A program made the position numbers and the translations under genes. A model generated the notes under the pieces. It did not search any database. It was given only the letters and a program-made list of their open reading frames with translations, and was not told where the DNA came from. Shown piece after piece: positions 1 to 8,448 of a stretch of 64,000 nt of DNA (the first letter of the stretch is position 1; every line of letters begins with the position of its first letter). The stretch spans positions 1 to 64,000 of the forward strand of contig NZ_WTYM01000021.1 of assembly GCF_009827435.1 (NCBI RefSeq). The letters run 5' to 3'. Source of the DNA: Croceibacterium salegens (GTDB lineage Bacteria > Pseudomonadota > Alphaproteobacteria > Sphingomonadales > Sphingomonadaceae).

Positions 1-26
1 AGCTTCAGGAAATCGCGCTTATTCAT
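1..26 (-). CDS. 5' end of a gene running off the left edge (possible Tat-exported protein)
   Basis: Only the first codons are present and they read MNKRDFLKL. A strong ribosome binding site (AAAGGAG) lies about 8 bases before the ATG, which supports a real start. The KRDFLK string resembles a twin-arginine signal with Lys in place of the first Arg, so an exported, cofactor-bearing protein is possible. The product cannot be named from nine residues. Confidence 0.5.
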
Positions 27-232
27 TGTGAGTCTCCTTTCCCTGATCCTTCCAATACACAAAGCCACGTGACGGCCGGCACCTTCCAATTTGCTTCGAA
101 CGTATAGAAGCTAGCATGACGTTCCATCGCGGCCGAACTATGTAGGTTGAGCTGTTTCGAAAGCGTCCGCTTTGGGTCGTTTCCCACTTGGCAGCTAAGG
201 GGGGAAAGTGATTTCTTCTTCGAGCCCGATAT

Positions 233-961
233 TTAGCTTACAAACCAGTTGAAGAATGACCGCCAAGGCCTCGTCTGCGCCAAGGTGAACATCGATACCT
301 GCATGGCAAACATAAGTCCTGCGGCGATGAGGAATGGGTTGTGCCTTCCCAGCTTGCGGCGTTCCCATAACCCAAGTGTCAGCAAGACAATGTCCAACAA
401 TAGCCATGAACCGACGAGGACCGGGAAAGTCGCCTCCGTGGGAGCCGTGCGGTTGATGATGCGATCTGTCGCTGCAGTGATGATGGGGAACACCGTGCAT
501 AGTATATAGCGTGCGTGGAGTGCAGTCCGTTTCCGGTGGATGAGTGCCAGTGTGAAGAAAGCTCCAAAGAGCGCGGCACTGGCCAGGGAAATGAACAGGA
601 AGGGGGGAATCATCGCGACCTGTTCTTCCGGGACGGCTTGATCCGGCCCGACCATGAATATCAACTGCTGCCGGATCAGAAGGACCATGACGGTGAGGAT
701 GAAAGCCACAAAGAGCGGCGTTATCCTGCCGATCTGCCGGTGCAGGGATCTATAGCCCTTTCGTATCAACAGCGGTTGAACGACAAGCAGACAGAACCAG
801 AGCGTCATCGAAATCGCATGGACATAGTAGAGCGGAAACTGCTGCCTGGCCTGGGTCATATGAAATGGGCCGGAAAAATATGTCGGCCAGAAACCCCAGA
901 TCGCAACTAGGAAAAAGCCAAGAAAGATTAATGCCCCGAAGCGCGAAAGCAGCCCAGTCAT
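233..961 (-). CDS. multi-pass membrane protein of unknown function
   Basis: This 242-residue protein has about seven hydrophobic segments: roughly residues 8-30, 44-66, 78-95, 110-135, 150-168, 180-200 and 212-230. The layout, with His in a YVHA segment, an LHRQIG loop and a later LHARY segment, resembles small integral membrane proteins related to DUF2306-type families, some of which may bind heme (inference from general resemblance). The start was set at MTGLLSRF because the 28 upstream codons are hydrophilic and atypical. GC content is visibly lower than in most of the window. No neighbour suggests a role. Confidence 0.6.
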   Translation of the reverse strand: MTGLLSRFGALIFLGFFLVAIWGFWPTYFSGPFHMTQARQQFPLYYVHAISMTLWFCLLVVQPLLIRKGYRSLHRQIGRITPLFVAFILTVMVLLIRQQLIFMVGPDQAVPEEQVAMIPPFLFISLASAALFGAFFTLALIHRKRTALHARYILCTVFPIITAATDRIINRTAPTEATFPVLVGSWLLLDIVLLTLGLWERRKLGRHNPFLIAAGLMFAMQVSMFTLAQTRPWRSFFNWFVS

Positions 962-1152
962 AATCTTGCCCCCAAAGACGCTGCTGCGAACCTTAGCATG
1001 GGCGGCTAGGTGCTCCAAATCTCCAATGTTTTCAGCTCGAGGCAAATGTCCGCAATGGGGTCGCTAGCGGAAAGTCGGCTTTTAGATCGGCAATCGCGAA
1101 AGCGGACCTATTGGCCCTAGTGTCCCTATTGTCCTCGGGGTAGCATCGCCCG

Positions 1153-1500
1153 GTGCTGCTCGCCGCTCTTAACCTTACGCTCTGCAAGCCCGGTCCCCGT
1201 GACAACTGCGTGGTTGATGGGGACGCGTTTTGGATCGCGGGCGAAAAGGTCCGCGTTGCCGACATAGACGCGCCGGAGATTGAGGGCCGGTGCCCTTACG
1301 AGCGCCAGCTTGCGGCTCGGGCGCGGGACATGCTGCTTGTCTTACTCAACGCTGGCCCGTTCGCCCTGCGCCGCTCTGGCGCAGATCGCTACGGGCGAAC
1401 CCAGGCGGTGGTGACTCGGAATGGGCGGTCAATCGGCCCGCGACTCGTCAACGAACACCTTGCTCGCAAGTGGGGCGGGCGTCGCCAGTCGTGGCGTTAA
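1153..1500 (+). CDS. staphylococcal-nuclease-like (thermonuclease family) protein
   Basis: The 115-residue product matches the SNase fold pattern. A VVDGDAFW strand (about 20-27) is followed by KVRVADIDAPEIE (about 32-44), which carries the Arg and Glu typical of the active site, and a DRYGR motif near 77-81 supplies the second Arg. SNase-family enzymes cleave DNA or RNA with calcium, usually outside the cytoplasm. No signal peptide is visible here, so location and activity are uncertain. The start is a GTG and the first residues are already close to the domain, so the true start could differ or the gene could be trimmed at the 5' end. It stands alone between a divergent membrane protein gene and tRNA-Thr. 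Confidence 0.65.
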   Translation: MLLAALNLTLCKPGPRDNCVVDGDAFWIAGEKVRVADIDAPEIEGRCPYERQLAARARDMLLVLLNAGPFALRRSGADRYGRTQAVVTRNGRSIGPRLVNEHLARKWGGRRQSWR

Positions 1501-1639
1501 TTCGTGCAGAGCCAAAGCGCAAAGGATGCATTAAACACGAACCGGAATTTGCGCTTGGTGATAGCTATGTGATTGCTAGCGCATTTCGGACGCAGGAGAA
1601 CGCGCCGCGAAAATCGGCCGTAAGTCATTGATAATAGAA

Positions 1640-1715
1640 TGGTGCCGCTTACTGGACTCGAACCAGTGACCCCCTCATTACGAATGAGGTGCTCTACCAA
1701 CTGAGCTAAAGCGGC
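1640..1715 (-). tRNA. tRNA-Thr (anticodon CGU)
   Basis: The minus strand folds into a full 76-nt cloverleaf including an encoded CCA. The acceptor arms are GCCGCTT and AAGCGGC, the D arm is GCTC/GAGC, the anticodon stem is CCTCA/TGAGG with loop TTCGTAA, and the T arm is ACTGG/CCAGT with TTCGAGT. The anticodon CGT reads ACG (Thr). Confidence 0.97.
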
Positions 1716-1812
1716 GTTCGGCGGCCCCTTATCTGCGTTTGCGCTTGCCCGCAACGGTTCGTGTCGCTTTGTTCGCGTCGAGAACTCGGTTCGCACTTGA
1801 GAGGAACCGCGA

Positions 1813-2802
1813 ATGACCAAGCAATGGAAGGTAAACCGCCGTGGGCTGCTCCGCGGAGGCGGCGCTCTTGCCGCCGGGGCAGTGGTGCCATGGGCCGCTG
1901 GCGCTGCGGCAGGGGGAACAACGAAGCTCCATATCCTCGGCTCGCGCGCCGGGCCCAGCGTCGGCGGTGGGCAATACCAGACGAGCTACGCGGTGACCGT
2001 CGGCGACGCGCTCTACATGGTCGACTGCGGTTATGGCGCGACCGAGCAGCTGGTCCGCGCCGGGCTGCGTCCGCAGGACCTGCGCGACCTGTTCATTACC
2101 CACCACCATCCCGACCACAACATCGAGCTCGGCACGCTGATCTACTTCGCCTGGTATGCGGGGCTGGTGAAGCCGCTCGGCATCTACGGACCACCGCCGG
2201 TCAAGGCGATGACCCAGTCGTACCTCGCAGCGCTCAAGCCGGACATCGACATCTGGCTCGACGATATCGGCCACCCGCCGCTCGGCCCGATCGACGTGAC
2301 CGAACTGAGCAGGCCGCAGGACGTCATGGACGATGGCACGGTCAAGGTGACCTGCACCGTGGTCAATCACCCGCCCGTAGTGCCCGCCCTTGGCTATCGC
2401 TTCGACACGCCCGACCGCTCGATCGCCTTCTCCGGCGATACCACCCCTGTCCCGGCCATGGTCGAACTGGCGCGCGGCGCCGACGTGCTGGTGCACGAGG
2501 CGATCTACACCGACGACAATGTCACCGCGAACCGCAGCGGCAACGGCGATGCGCGGGTCGATTCGGGCGAATCGGGATCGGCGATCGCCGGCGACGCACA
2601 GAAGCTGCTCGACCACGTGCTCGGTTCGCACACCAAGGCCGAGGATGCGGGACGTATCGCCGCCGAGGCCGGGGTCAAGACGTTGGTGCTGGCGCACACC
2701 GTCTCGCTCGTGCCCGGTGTCACCGACGGAATGTGGATCGCCGCGGCGCGCAAGCACTTCGACGGCGAAGTGATCTACGCCCACGACCTGATGGTGATCT
2801 GA
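1813..2802 (+). CDS. Tat-exported metallo-beta-lactamase-fold hydrolase
   Basis: The N-terminus carries a twin-arginine signal (NRRGLLRG followed by an Ala-rich stretch), so the folded, metal-loaded enzyme is probably exported. The metal-binding signature HHHPDH lies at residues 97-102, a second metal ligand is likely the Asp in FSGDTT near 208, and a late His occurs in LAH at about 295. This order resembles the RNase Z/arylsulfatase branch of the superfamily, which includes esterases and sulfatases. The substrate cannot be told from sequence. At 329 residues it is a complete single-domain enzyme. It is a monocistronic gene downstream of the divergent tRNA-Thr. Confidence 0.85.
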   Translation: MTKQWKVNRRGLLRGGGALAAGAVVPWAAGAAAGGTTKLHILGSRAGPSVGGGQYQTSYAVTVGDALYMVDCGYGATEQLVRAGLRPQDLRDLFITHHHPDHNIELGTLIYFAWYAGLVKPLGIYGPPPVKAMTQSYLAALKPDIDIWLDDIGHPPLGPIDVTELSRPQDVMDDGTVKVTCTVVNHPPVVPALGYRFDTPDRSIAFSGDTTPVPAMVELARGADVLVHEAIYTDDNVTANRSGNGDARVDSGESGSAIAGDAQKLLDHVLGSHTKAEDAGRIAAEAGVKTLVLAHTVSLVPGVTDGMWIAAARKHFDGEVIYAHDLMVI

Positions 2803-2979
2803 AACCGGATGAAAATGGAGGCCCGAGCCGCCGTCAGACCTTATTGAAAAGGCGAAGGAAAAGCGCGGATTTCGCGGTCGCCATTCGTTACTCCATCTCT
2901 CTCTCGGGTTCGCGAGCCGAGTGTTAGCATCGTTATTTCGACAAGAGGCAATGAGAAGTGCGCCGCGTCAACCAATCAA
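2803..2979. other. intergenic stretch without a gene
   Basis: No start with a plausible ribosome binding site, no hairpin followed by a T run and no repeat was seen. Base composition drops toward the low-GC patch that follows. Confidence 0.5.
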
Positions 2980-3171
2980 CTAGGTGTCGCGGAAATCTCG
3001 CAATGCCTTCAACTTGGCAAATAGCCTGCCACACTTGCGCTCAAAGCCGAAATGCCCGGATTTGAGTGCTCGATTGACGAGTCGGCGGCAATGCTGAACG
3101 CTCATTCTTAACTCATATGCAATCTGGCAAGGAGTGAGCCACTCTTCCTGCTGAAATTCGTACATCGGCAA
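2980..3171 (-). CDS. small protein with a possible helix-turn-helix
   Basis: This 63-residue ORF reads like a small DNA-binding or excisionase-type protein. WLTPCQIAYELRMS followed by a basic CRRLVNRALKSG segment is compatible with a helix-turn-helix, and the C-terminal half is rich in Lys, Arg and Phe. Translation could start at either of two Met codons (3171 or 3165). The local GC content is clearly below that of the flanking genes, which fits acquired DNA. I do not recognise a named family, and the gene may be a remnant. Confidence 0.4.
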   Translation of the reverse strand: MPMYEFQQEEWLTPCQIAYELRMSVQHCRRLVNRALKSGHFGFERKCGRLFAKLKALRDFRDT

Positions 3172-3451
3172 GGTACGAACTCAGGAGCATACTTTCACAA
3201 TCTATTCCTATCACTATCGGCTCGGACCTATTTGCCCCGAATGTGCGGTTCACGGCGGCCACCGGATCATCTTCATGGAAGATGGCCGCTACGTGGGACA
3301 ATACAGGTCGGATTTCTCCACGGTTACAATTGAGAATGGAAAGCTGGTGTTCAAGTTGTCCCATGAGGACCCGGTGACGGCAGCATTCACGCCTGACGGT
3401 TTGCCGGACGAACTCTTGGTCGATGGCGGGTTGTTGAACTTCTTCAAATAA
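3155..3451 (+). pseudogene. 5'-truncated remnant of a small protein gene
   Basis: After an in-frame TGA at 3152-3154 the frame stays open for 98 codons and ends at TAA 3449-3451, with natural-looking composition (for example PICPECAVHGG, FMEDGRYVGQY, ENGKLVFKLSHED, PDGLPDELLVDGG). The only ATG is at 3275, which would give 58 residues and has no clear ribosome binding site. No GTG or TTG start precedes it. The upstream half therefore looks like coding sequence that has lost its start. The frame overlaps the 5' end of the small minus-strand ORF. Alternatively, a 58-residue protein starting at 3275 may be made. Confidence 0.35.
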
Positions 3452-3494
3452 AACGTCCGCCAAAAGAGGGGTGGCAGCTATCAGGGCGTGTCCC

Positions 3495-3962
3495 TCAGCC
3501 CCGCCCGCGATACCCCGCGACCCCTTGGTGCGGCACCCACAGCCCCTCCGGCAAAGGACCGCTCTGCCAAAACACGTCAATCGGGATGCCGCCGCGGGGG
3601 TACCAGTAGCCGCCGATGCGGAGCCATTTCGGCTTCATCTCGTCGGCGAGGCGCTGGCCGATGCCGACTGTGACGTCCTCGTGGAACCCGGCGTGGTTGC
3701 GAAAGGAGCCGAGAAACAGCTTGAGGCTCTTGCTTTCGACGATGGTCTCGCCGGGCGCGTAGTCGATGACGAGGTGGGCGAAGTCGGGTTGGCCGGTGAC
3801 CGGGCACAGGCTGGTGAACTCGGGCGCGGCGAAGCGGACGCAGTAGAGCGAGCCCTTGCGCGGATTGGGAACGTAGTCGAGTTGCGCCTCGTCCGGCGAT
3901 GCGGGCAGAGCGCTCTGGCGGCCGAGGTGGAGCGGGGCTCCGGTGACGTCTGTGTCGGTCAT
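3495..3962 (-). CDS. queF: NADPH-dependent 7-cyano-7-deazaguanine reductase
   Basis: QueF reduces preQ0 to preQ1 in the queuosine tRNA-modification pathway, a four-electron reduction using two NADPH. The 155-residue length fits the short, single-domain class. The nucleophilic Cys is C53 in FTSLCPVTG, with the catalytic Asp at D60, and the class motif [15 protein letters not shown] follows. The start MTDTDVTG was chosen over an ATG 12 codons upstream because family members begin close to this point. The gene is transcribed alone, convergent with nothing close and divergent from the Pro/Thr-rich protein gene. Confidence 0.95.
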   Translation of the reverse strand: MTDTDVTGAPLHLGRQSALPASPDEAQLDYVPNPRKGSLYCVRFAAPEFTSLCPVTGQPDFAHLVIDYAPGETIVESKSLKLFLGSFRNHAGFHEDVTVGIGQRLADEMKPKWLRIGGYWYPRGGIPIDVFWQSGPLPEGLWVPHQGVAGYRGRG

Positions 3963-4073
3963 GCCACACCTGATGACGCTTCGCGGCGACGAGTTCAAGC
4001 GGGCGCGCGTTGACGCGCGAAATTCAGGGGCTATTCACGGCGCCCCGCCTCTTCGCGGGCAATCGCACAGCCC

Positions 4074-5261
4074 ATGACCAGACACGCCTTACTCCTTGCC
4101 GGCATCGCCGCGCTGACCGCCGTTCCGGCGAACGCCTCGGTGAGCGATTTCCGCCTCCCCACCGGCCCCACGCCGACACCCACGTCGCGGGCCGAAGGGC
4201 CGCTCGATCCCGACCTCCCGCTACCGGTCCAGAGGCCATCGCCCACACCGACCCCGGCGCCGCGCCCGACGCCCACGATCCGCCCGGCCCCGACCACCGG
4301 AGCGACCTCGGCCCCCGTGATCCAGCAGTTGCCGGCACAGCCTTCGCCCACACCGACGCCGCAGGCAACGCCGAGCCGGGCCGCACAGCTCGGTCGCGCT
4401 CCGACCCCCGTAACACCTTCTGCGACACCCTCCCCGACCCCATCGCCGACGACCGAGAGTGGCGTCGAGGCTCGGCCGGTTCCGGCGTTCACGCCTACGA
4501 CGAGCGCCACTCCGGCTCCCGCCCCTGTCGAAGCCGACGAGACCGGCGACGGCCTGCCGTGGGGATGGATCGGGGCGCTGGCCGCCCTGCTCGTGCTCGG
4601 CGGCGGCATCGCGCTGTGGCTCCGGCGTCCCCGCGGGCCGCGCGGGACGGTGCTGATCGTCCCCGAAATCGAAAAGCCGCGTGTTCCTGCAAAGCCGGCT
4701 GAACCGGCGACCGGCGACCTGCCGGAACCGACGTTCGCGGCGCCCGTCCAGCCCCAGCCGATCGCCGAGCCTGAGCCCGCAGGAAACGCCGCCGAACATC
4801 CGCTGCACATCCTGATCCAGCCGGTCAAGCTGACCCAGACCGTGATGAACATGACGCTGGCCTACCGTCTCGAGCTGACCAACCGCGGCACCGCACCCTT
4901 TACGAACCTTGCCGTCTCGGGCGACCTGGTCGGTGCCCACGCCTCGCTGCCGCGCGAGGAGCTGCTGGCCGGTCCCGACACCGTCCTGCCCGAAAAGCAC
5001 CGCGTCGCCGCGCTCGCGCCGGGCGAGACGATCGAACTCAAGGGCGACCTGCGGGTAGCGCTGGCGAGCGTCGTCCCGATCCGGCAGGGCGCGGCGGTCA
5101 TCTTCGTCCCGCTGGCGCGCTTCCGCGCCTCCTCCGACGGCGAAGCGCCGCGCTGCTTCACCGTCGCGGTGGGCGAGCCGGCGGCGAGCGGGGCGATCCA
5201 GCCGTTCCGGCTCGACCTCGGCCTGCGCTCGGTCGAAGGACTGGGCGGGCGAGCCTTCTAG
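4074..5261 (+). CDS. secreted or membrane-anchored protein with a long Pro/Thr-rich N-terminal region
   Basis: The 395-residue protein starts with a signal peptide (about 1-22, ending near ANAS). A low-complexity Pro/Thr/Ala region runs from about 30 to 158 with many PTPTP-type repeats. A transmembrane segment follows at about 163-183 (IGALAALLVLGGGIALW), then a basic stop-transfer RRPRGPRG and a folded-looking domain of about 180 residues with beta-rich character (LELTNRGTAPFTNLAVSGDL). The last domain resembles immunoglobulin-like or conserved-repeat domains, but I cannot name it. The gene is followed 36 bp later by sseA. Role unknown; a cell-envelope protein is likely. Confidence 0.75.
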   Translation: MTRHALLLAGIAALTAVPANASVSDFRLPTGPTPTPTSRAEGPLDPDLPLPVQRPSPTPTPAPRPTPTIRPAPTTGATSAPVIQQLPAQPSPTPTPQATPSRAAQLGRAPTPVTPSATPSPTPSPTTESGVEARPVPAFTPTTSATPAPAPVEADETGDGLPWGWIGALAALLVLGGGIALWLRRPRGPRGTVLIVPEIEKPRVPAKPAEPATGDLPEPTFAAPVQPQPIAEPEPAGNAAEHPLHILIQPVKLTQTVMNMTLAYRLELTNRGTAPFTNLAVSGDLVGAHASLPREELLAGPDTVLPEKHRVAALAPGETIELKGDLRVALASVVPIRQGAAVIFVPLARFRASSDGEAPRCFTVAVGEPAASGAIQPFRLDLGLRSVEGLGGRAF

Positions 5262-5297
5262 CTGGACGCCAGCACGCGCATTTCCTACCCACGGGGC

Positions 5298-6140
5298 ATG
5301 GATAGCCTCGTCTCTACCGCATGGCTGGCCGAGCACCTCGGCGAACCCGGCCTCGTCGTGCTCGACGCCTCGGCACACCTGCCCGATGCCGGGCGCGACC
5401 CGCGTGCCGAGTTCGAAGCCGCGCATATTCCCGGCGCCCGTTTTCTCGACCTGCCGACGCTGGTCGATCCGGAGAGCGCGGTCCCCTCTGCCGTTCCGAC
5501 TGCGACGCAGTTCGCCGCGCGCATGGCGGCGCTGGGCGTGAACACCGGCGACCGGCTCGTGGTTTACGACGACAGCGCAGTGAAGACCTCGGCGCGCGCC
5601 TGGTTCATCGCCCGCCTCCACGGCGCGGAGGTGGCGATCCTCGACGGCGGCCTCGGCAAGTGGCGCTCCGAAGGGCGCGCGGTGGAAAGCGGGATGCCCG
5701 ATCTCTCTCCCGGCACCTTCGAACCCGCACCGGGTCCGGGCACGGTCCGCATGAAGGCGGAAATGCTCGCCAACCTCGGGCGCAAGGCCGAACAGGTCGT
5801 CGATGCGCGCGGCCGCGGGCGCTTCACCGGCGAGGTCGAGGACTTCCGCCCGGGCGTGGCCAGCGGGCACATTCCCGGCTCGCGCAACCTGCCGTTCGAC
5901 CTCCTGCTCTATCCCGACGGGACCATGGCCGACGACAAGGACCTGCGACGCGCCTTCGCCCACGCGGGCGTCGACCTCGCCAAGCCGATCGTCACCACCT
6001 GCGGCGGCGGCGTGACCGCCTGCGTGCTGCTCTTCGCCCTCGACCGGCTCGGCAAGGGCGACGTCGCGCTCTACGACGGCAGCTGGAGCGAATGGGCCGC
6101 CGACCCGGGCACGCCCAAGGAACTGGGGCCGGCGGCTTGA
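5298..6140 (+). CDS. sseA: 3-mercaptopyruvate sulfurtransferase (two-domain rhodanese)
   Basis: The 280-residue enzyme has two rhodanese domains, about 5-125 and 150-275. The C-terminal domain carries the catalytic Cys235 in CGGGVTAC, a loop of the mercaptopyruvate class rather than classic thiosulfate rhodanese. It transfers sulfur from 3-mercaptopyruvate or thiosulfate to a thiol or cyanide acceptor. Its stop codon overlaps the TTG start of metC, so both are probably co-translated, linking it to sulfur amino acid metabolism. Confidence 0.9.
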   Translation: MDSLVSTAWLAEHLGEPGLVVLDASAHLPDAGRDPRAEFEAAHIPGARFLDLPTLVDPESAVPSAVPTATQFAARMAALGVNTGDRLVVYDDSAVKTSARAWFIARLHGAEVAILDGGLGKWRSEGRAVESGMPDLSPGTFEPAPGPGTVRMKAEMLANLGRKAEQVVDARGRGRFTGEVEDFRPGVASGHIPGSRNLPFDLLLYPDGTMADDKDLRRAFAHAGVDLAKPIVTTCGGGVTACVLLFALDRLGKGDVALYDGSWSEWAADPGTPKELGPAA

Positions 6141-7345
6141 GCGCTCCCGACGATCCAAAGCACCGTCCCGCAACCCGCCTCGTCGAGGCAGGGCGGCGCA
6201 AGGAATGGACCGGATCGGTGGTCAATCCGCCGGTCTGGCGGGCGAGCACGCATCTCTACGAAGACAGCGCCGATCTTGCCAAAGGCCGGCCCAACGAGGA
6301 CGGGCACTTCTACTACGGGCGGCGCGGGTCGCCGACGCAGTGGTCGCTGGCGGAGGCGCTGACCGAGCTCGAACCGGGCGCGGAAGGCACCGTGCTCTAT
6401 CCCAGCGGCGTCGCCGCCATCGCCGGGGCACTGCTCGCGGTGCTCAAGAGCGGCGACGTCCTGCTGATGACCGACAACGCCTACGAACCGAGCCGGGTCA
6501 TGGCCAAGAGCCTGCTTGCCGACCTCGGCGTCGAGGTGCGCTTCTTCGACCCGCTCGACCGCGAAGGCTTCCCGGCTGCATTCTGCGAGCGCACCGCGGC
6601 GGTGTTGCTCGAAAGCCCCGGCAGCCTGACGATGGAGGTCTGCGACATTCCGGCGCTGGCAGCCATCGCCCGCGAGAAGGGCGCGGTCAGCCTGCTCGAC
6701 AACACCTGGGCCTCGCCGCTCGGGTTCGCGGCGCTCGGGCACGGCTGCGACATATCGATCATGAGCCTGACCAAGCATGTCGGCGGCCATTCGGACCTGA
6801 TGATGGGCTCGGCCGCGGCGGCGGGCTCGCATTACCGCAAGCTGCGCATCAAGGCGCAGGCGCTCGGAACCGTGGTCTCGCCCGACGATGCAGCGCTGGC
6901 GCTGCGGGGCCTGCGCACGATGGGCGTGCGGCTCGATCGCTCCACCGCCACGGCGCTGCGGCTCGCCGAGTGGCTCGCCGGGCGCGACGAGGTGGCGCAC
7001 GTGCTGTGCCCGATGCTGCCCGGCGCCCCCGGCCACGAGCTGTGGCGTCGCGACTTCACCGGAGGCTGCGGGCTGTTCAGTTTCGTCCTCAAGGGTCGCG
7101 ATGCGGCCGCGCGGGCGCGCTTCGTCGATGCGCTCGACCTGTTCGGCATCGGTTATTCGTGGGGCGGGTTCGAAAGCCTCGTCGTGCCCTTCGATGCCGG
7201 GCGTGTGCGCACCGCCAGCGCCTGGCCGCCCGCCGGATGGGGGGTTGAGGACCGCCTCGGCATTCGCCTATCGATAGGACTGGAGGCTGCGGAGGATCTG
7301 ATGGGCGATCTCGACAAGGCGTTTGCCGCGATGGATGCCGCGTGA
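6137..7345 (+). CDS. metC: cystathionine beta-lyase (PLP-dependent)
   Basis: This 402-residue Cys/Met-metabolism enzyme splits cystathionine to homocysteine, pyruvate and ammonia. The PLP lysine is Lys213 in SLTKHVGGHSD, preceded by the DNTWASP segment that contacts the cofactor. Other family blocks include YPSGVAAIAG and the C-terminal RLSIGLE. The start is a TTG that overlaps the sseA stop (TTGA). The frame stays open far upstream, but that part only shadows sseA and is not protein. The stop overlaps the GTG of the channel gene downstream. The cystathionine beta- versus gamma-type assignment is from overall resemblance. Confidence 0.9.
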   Translation: MSAPDDPKHRPATRLVEAGRRKEWTGSVVNPPVWRASTHLYEDSADLAKGRPNEDGHFYYGRRGSPTQWSLAEALTELEPGAEGTVLYPSGVAAIAGALLAVLKSGDVLLMTDNAYEPSRVMAKSLLADLGVEVRFFDPLDREGFPAAFCERTAAVLLESPGSLTMEVCDIPALAAIAREKGAVSLLDNTWASPLGFAALGHGCDISIMSLTKHVGGHSDLMMGSAAAAGSHYRKLRIKAQALGTVVSPDDAALALRGLRTMGVRLDRSTATALRLAEWLAGRDEVAHVLCPMLPGAPGHELWRRDFTGGCGLFSFVLKGRDAAARARFVDALDLFGIGYSWGGFESLVVPFDAGRVRTASAWPPAGWGVEDRLGIRLSIGLEAAEDLMGDLDKAFAAMDAA

Positions 7346-8349
7346 TCGGAGCAGCGCCCACGCCGGCACCGACCGGAACCGACGTGCTGCAGGGCGCGGA
7401 AACCCTCAAGGACACCGTTTCACAGCACAACGGCACGGTGGGCGACATCGTCCAGCAGCTCGACGCGATCGGCTTCACCGTGGCCGAAACGCGATTTTCG
7501 GTATGGAGCGTGCTGGTCGTCATGATGGTCGTGGTCGGCGTGCTCATCGCGGCGCGCATCGGCACGTGGATGGCGAAGAAGTCCTTTGCCCGCTTCCATC
7601 GCCTCGACCCGTCGCAGCGGCTGCTCGGTGAGAAGCTGGTCAGCATCGCCGTCTGGGCCATGGCGATCCTCATCGGCATCGACGTCCTCGGCATCGACCT
7701 GACCGCGCTGACCGTGTTCTCCGGCGCCTTCGGCCTCGCCATCGGCTTCGGCCTGCAGAAGACCTTCGGTAACCTGATCGCCGGGATCATCCTGCTGATG
7801 GACCGTTCGATCAAGCCAGGCGACGTCATCGCCATCGCCGACCAGGCCGGCAACGAGACCTTCGGGCAGATCCGCAAGATCGGCATTCGAGCGGTCTCGG
7901 TCACCACCCGCGACGAGCGCGAATACCTGATCCCGAACGAGAACCTGATGATCAACCAGGTCGAGAACTGGTCCTATTCGAGCCGCCAGGTGCGCATGCA
8001 GGTGCCCGTCGGAGTGGGGTACCACTGCGACCTGCGCAAGGCCGAGGCGCTGATGCTGGAGGCCGCCGCCGCATCCAAGCGGGTCCTCAAGAAGCCGGAA
8101 CCAAGCGTCTGGCTGAAGGAATACGGCGAGAGTTCGGTCAACTTCATCATCCACTGCTGGATCGTCGATCCGGAGGAAGGCGTGGGCAATGTCCGCTCCG
8201 AAGTGCTTATGAAACTGTGGGACCTGTTCCAGGAAAACGACATCGAGATCCCCTTCCCGCAGCGCGACATCAACCTGCGCGACAACGCGCAATTCCAGCA
8301 GCTTGTCGCCGCGATCGCCCAGCGGATGGACCAGCCGAAGGACGGCTGA
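7342..8349 (+). CDS. MscS-family mechanosensitive channel
   Basis: The 335-residue protein has three transmembrane helices, at about 52-73, 92-112 and 122-150. The last is the Gly/Ala-rich pore helix (FSGAFGLAIGFGLQKTFGNL), which runs into the MscS beta domain (DRSIKPGDVIAI). The C-terminal alpha-beta domain follows to the end. Such channels sit in the inner membrane and release solutes on hypo-osmotic shock. A GTG start overlaps the metC stop by four bases, so the gene is co-translated with it, although no functional link is obvious. Confidence 0.9.
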   Translation: MIGAAPTPAPTGTDVLQGAETLKDTVSQHNGTVGDIVQQLDAIGFTVAETRFSVWSVLVVMMVVVGVLIAARIGTWMAKKSFARFHRLDPSQRLLGEKLVSIAVWAMAILIGIDVLGIDLTALTVFSGAFGLAIGFGLQKTFGNLIAGIILLMDRSIKPGDVIAIADQAGNETFGQIRKIGIRAVSVTTRDEREYLIPNENLMINQVENWSYSSRQVRMQVPVGVGYHCDLRKAEALMLEAAAASKRVLKKPEPSVWLKEYGESSVNFIIHCWIVDPEEGVGNVRSEVLMKLWDLFQENDIEIPFPQRDINLRDNAQFQQLVAAIAQRMDQPKDG

Positions 8350-8448
8350 ACCGCCCCGTACATCTGCAAGAGCTGCTGAAAGAACGCCTAGTCGGCTGGC
8401 AACGCATTCTCGCTGGCGACTTGGCCCGTCCGACCGCATTTTGGCGCC

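Noticed and set aside
4221-6173. 650-codon open frame on the minus strand
   Set aside because: Shadow of the Pro/Thr-rich gene and sseA; Arg/Gly/Ala-rich with no motifs.
6100-6200. Riboswitch before metC
   Set aside because: The metC start overlaps sseA, so there is no leader.
5321-7345. 674-codon frame suggesting a fusion before metC
   Set aside because: The first 272 codons only shadow sseA. The metC protein begins at the TTG that overlaps the sseA stop.
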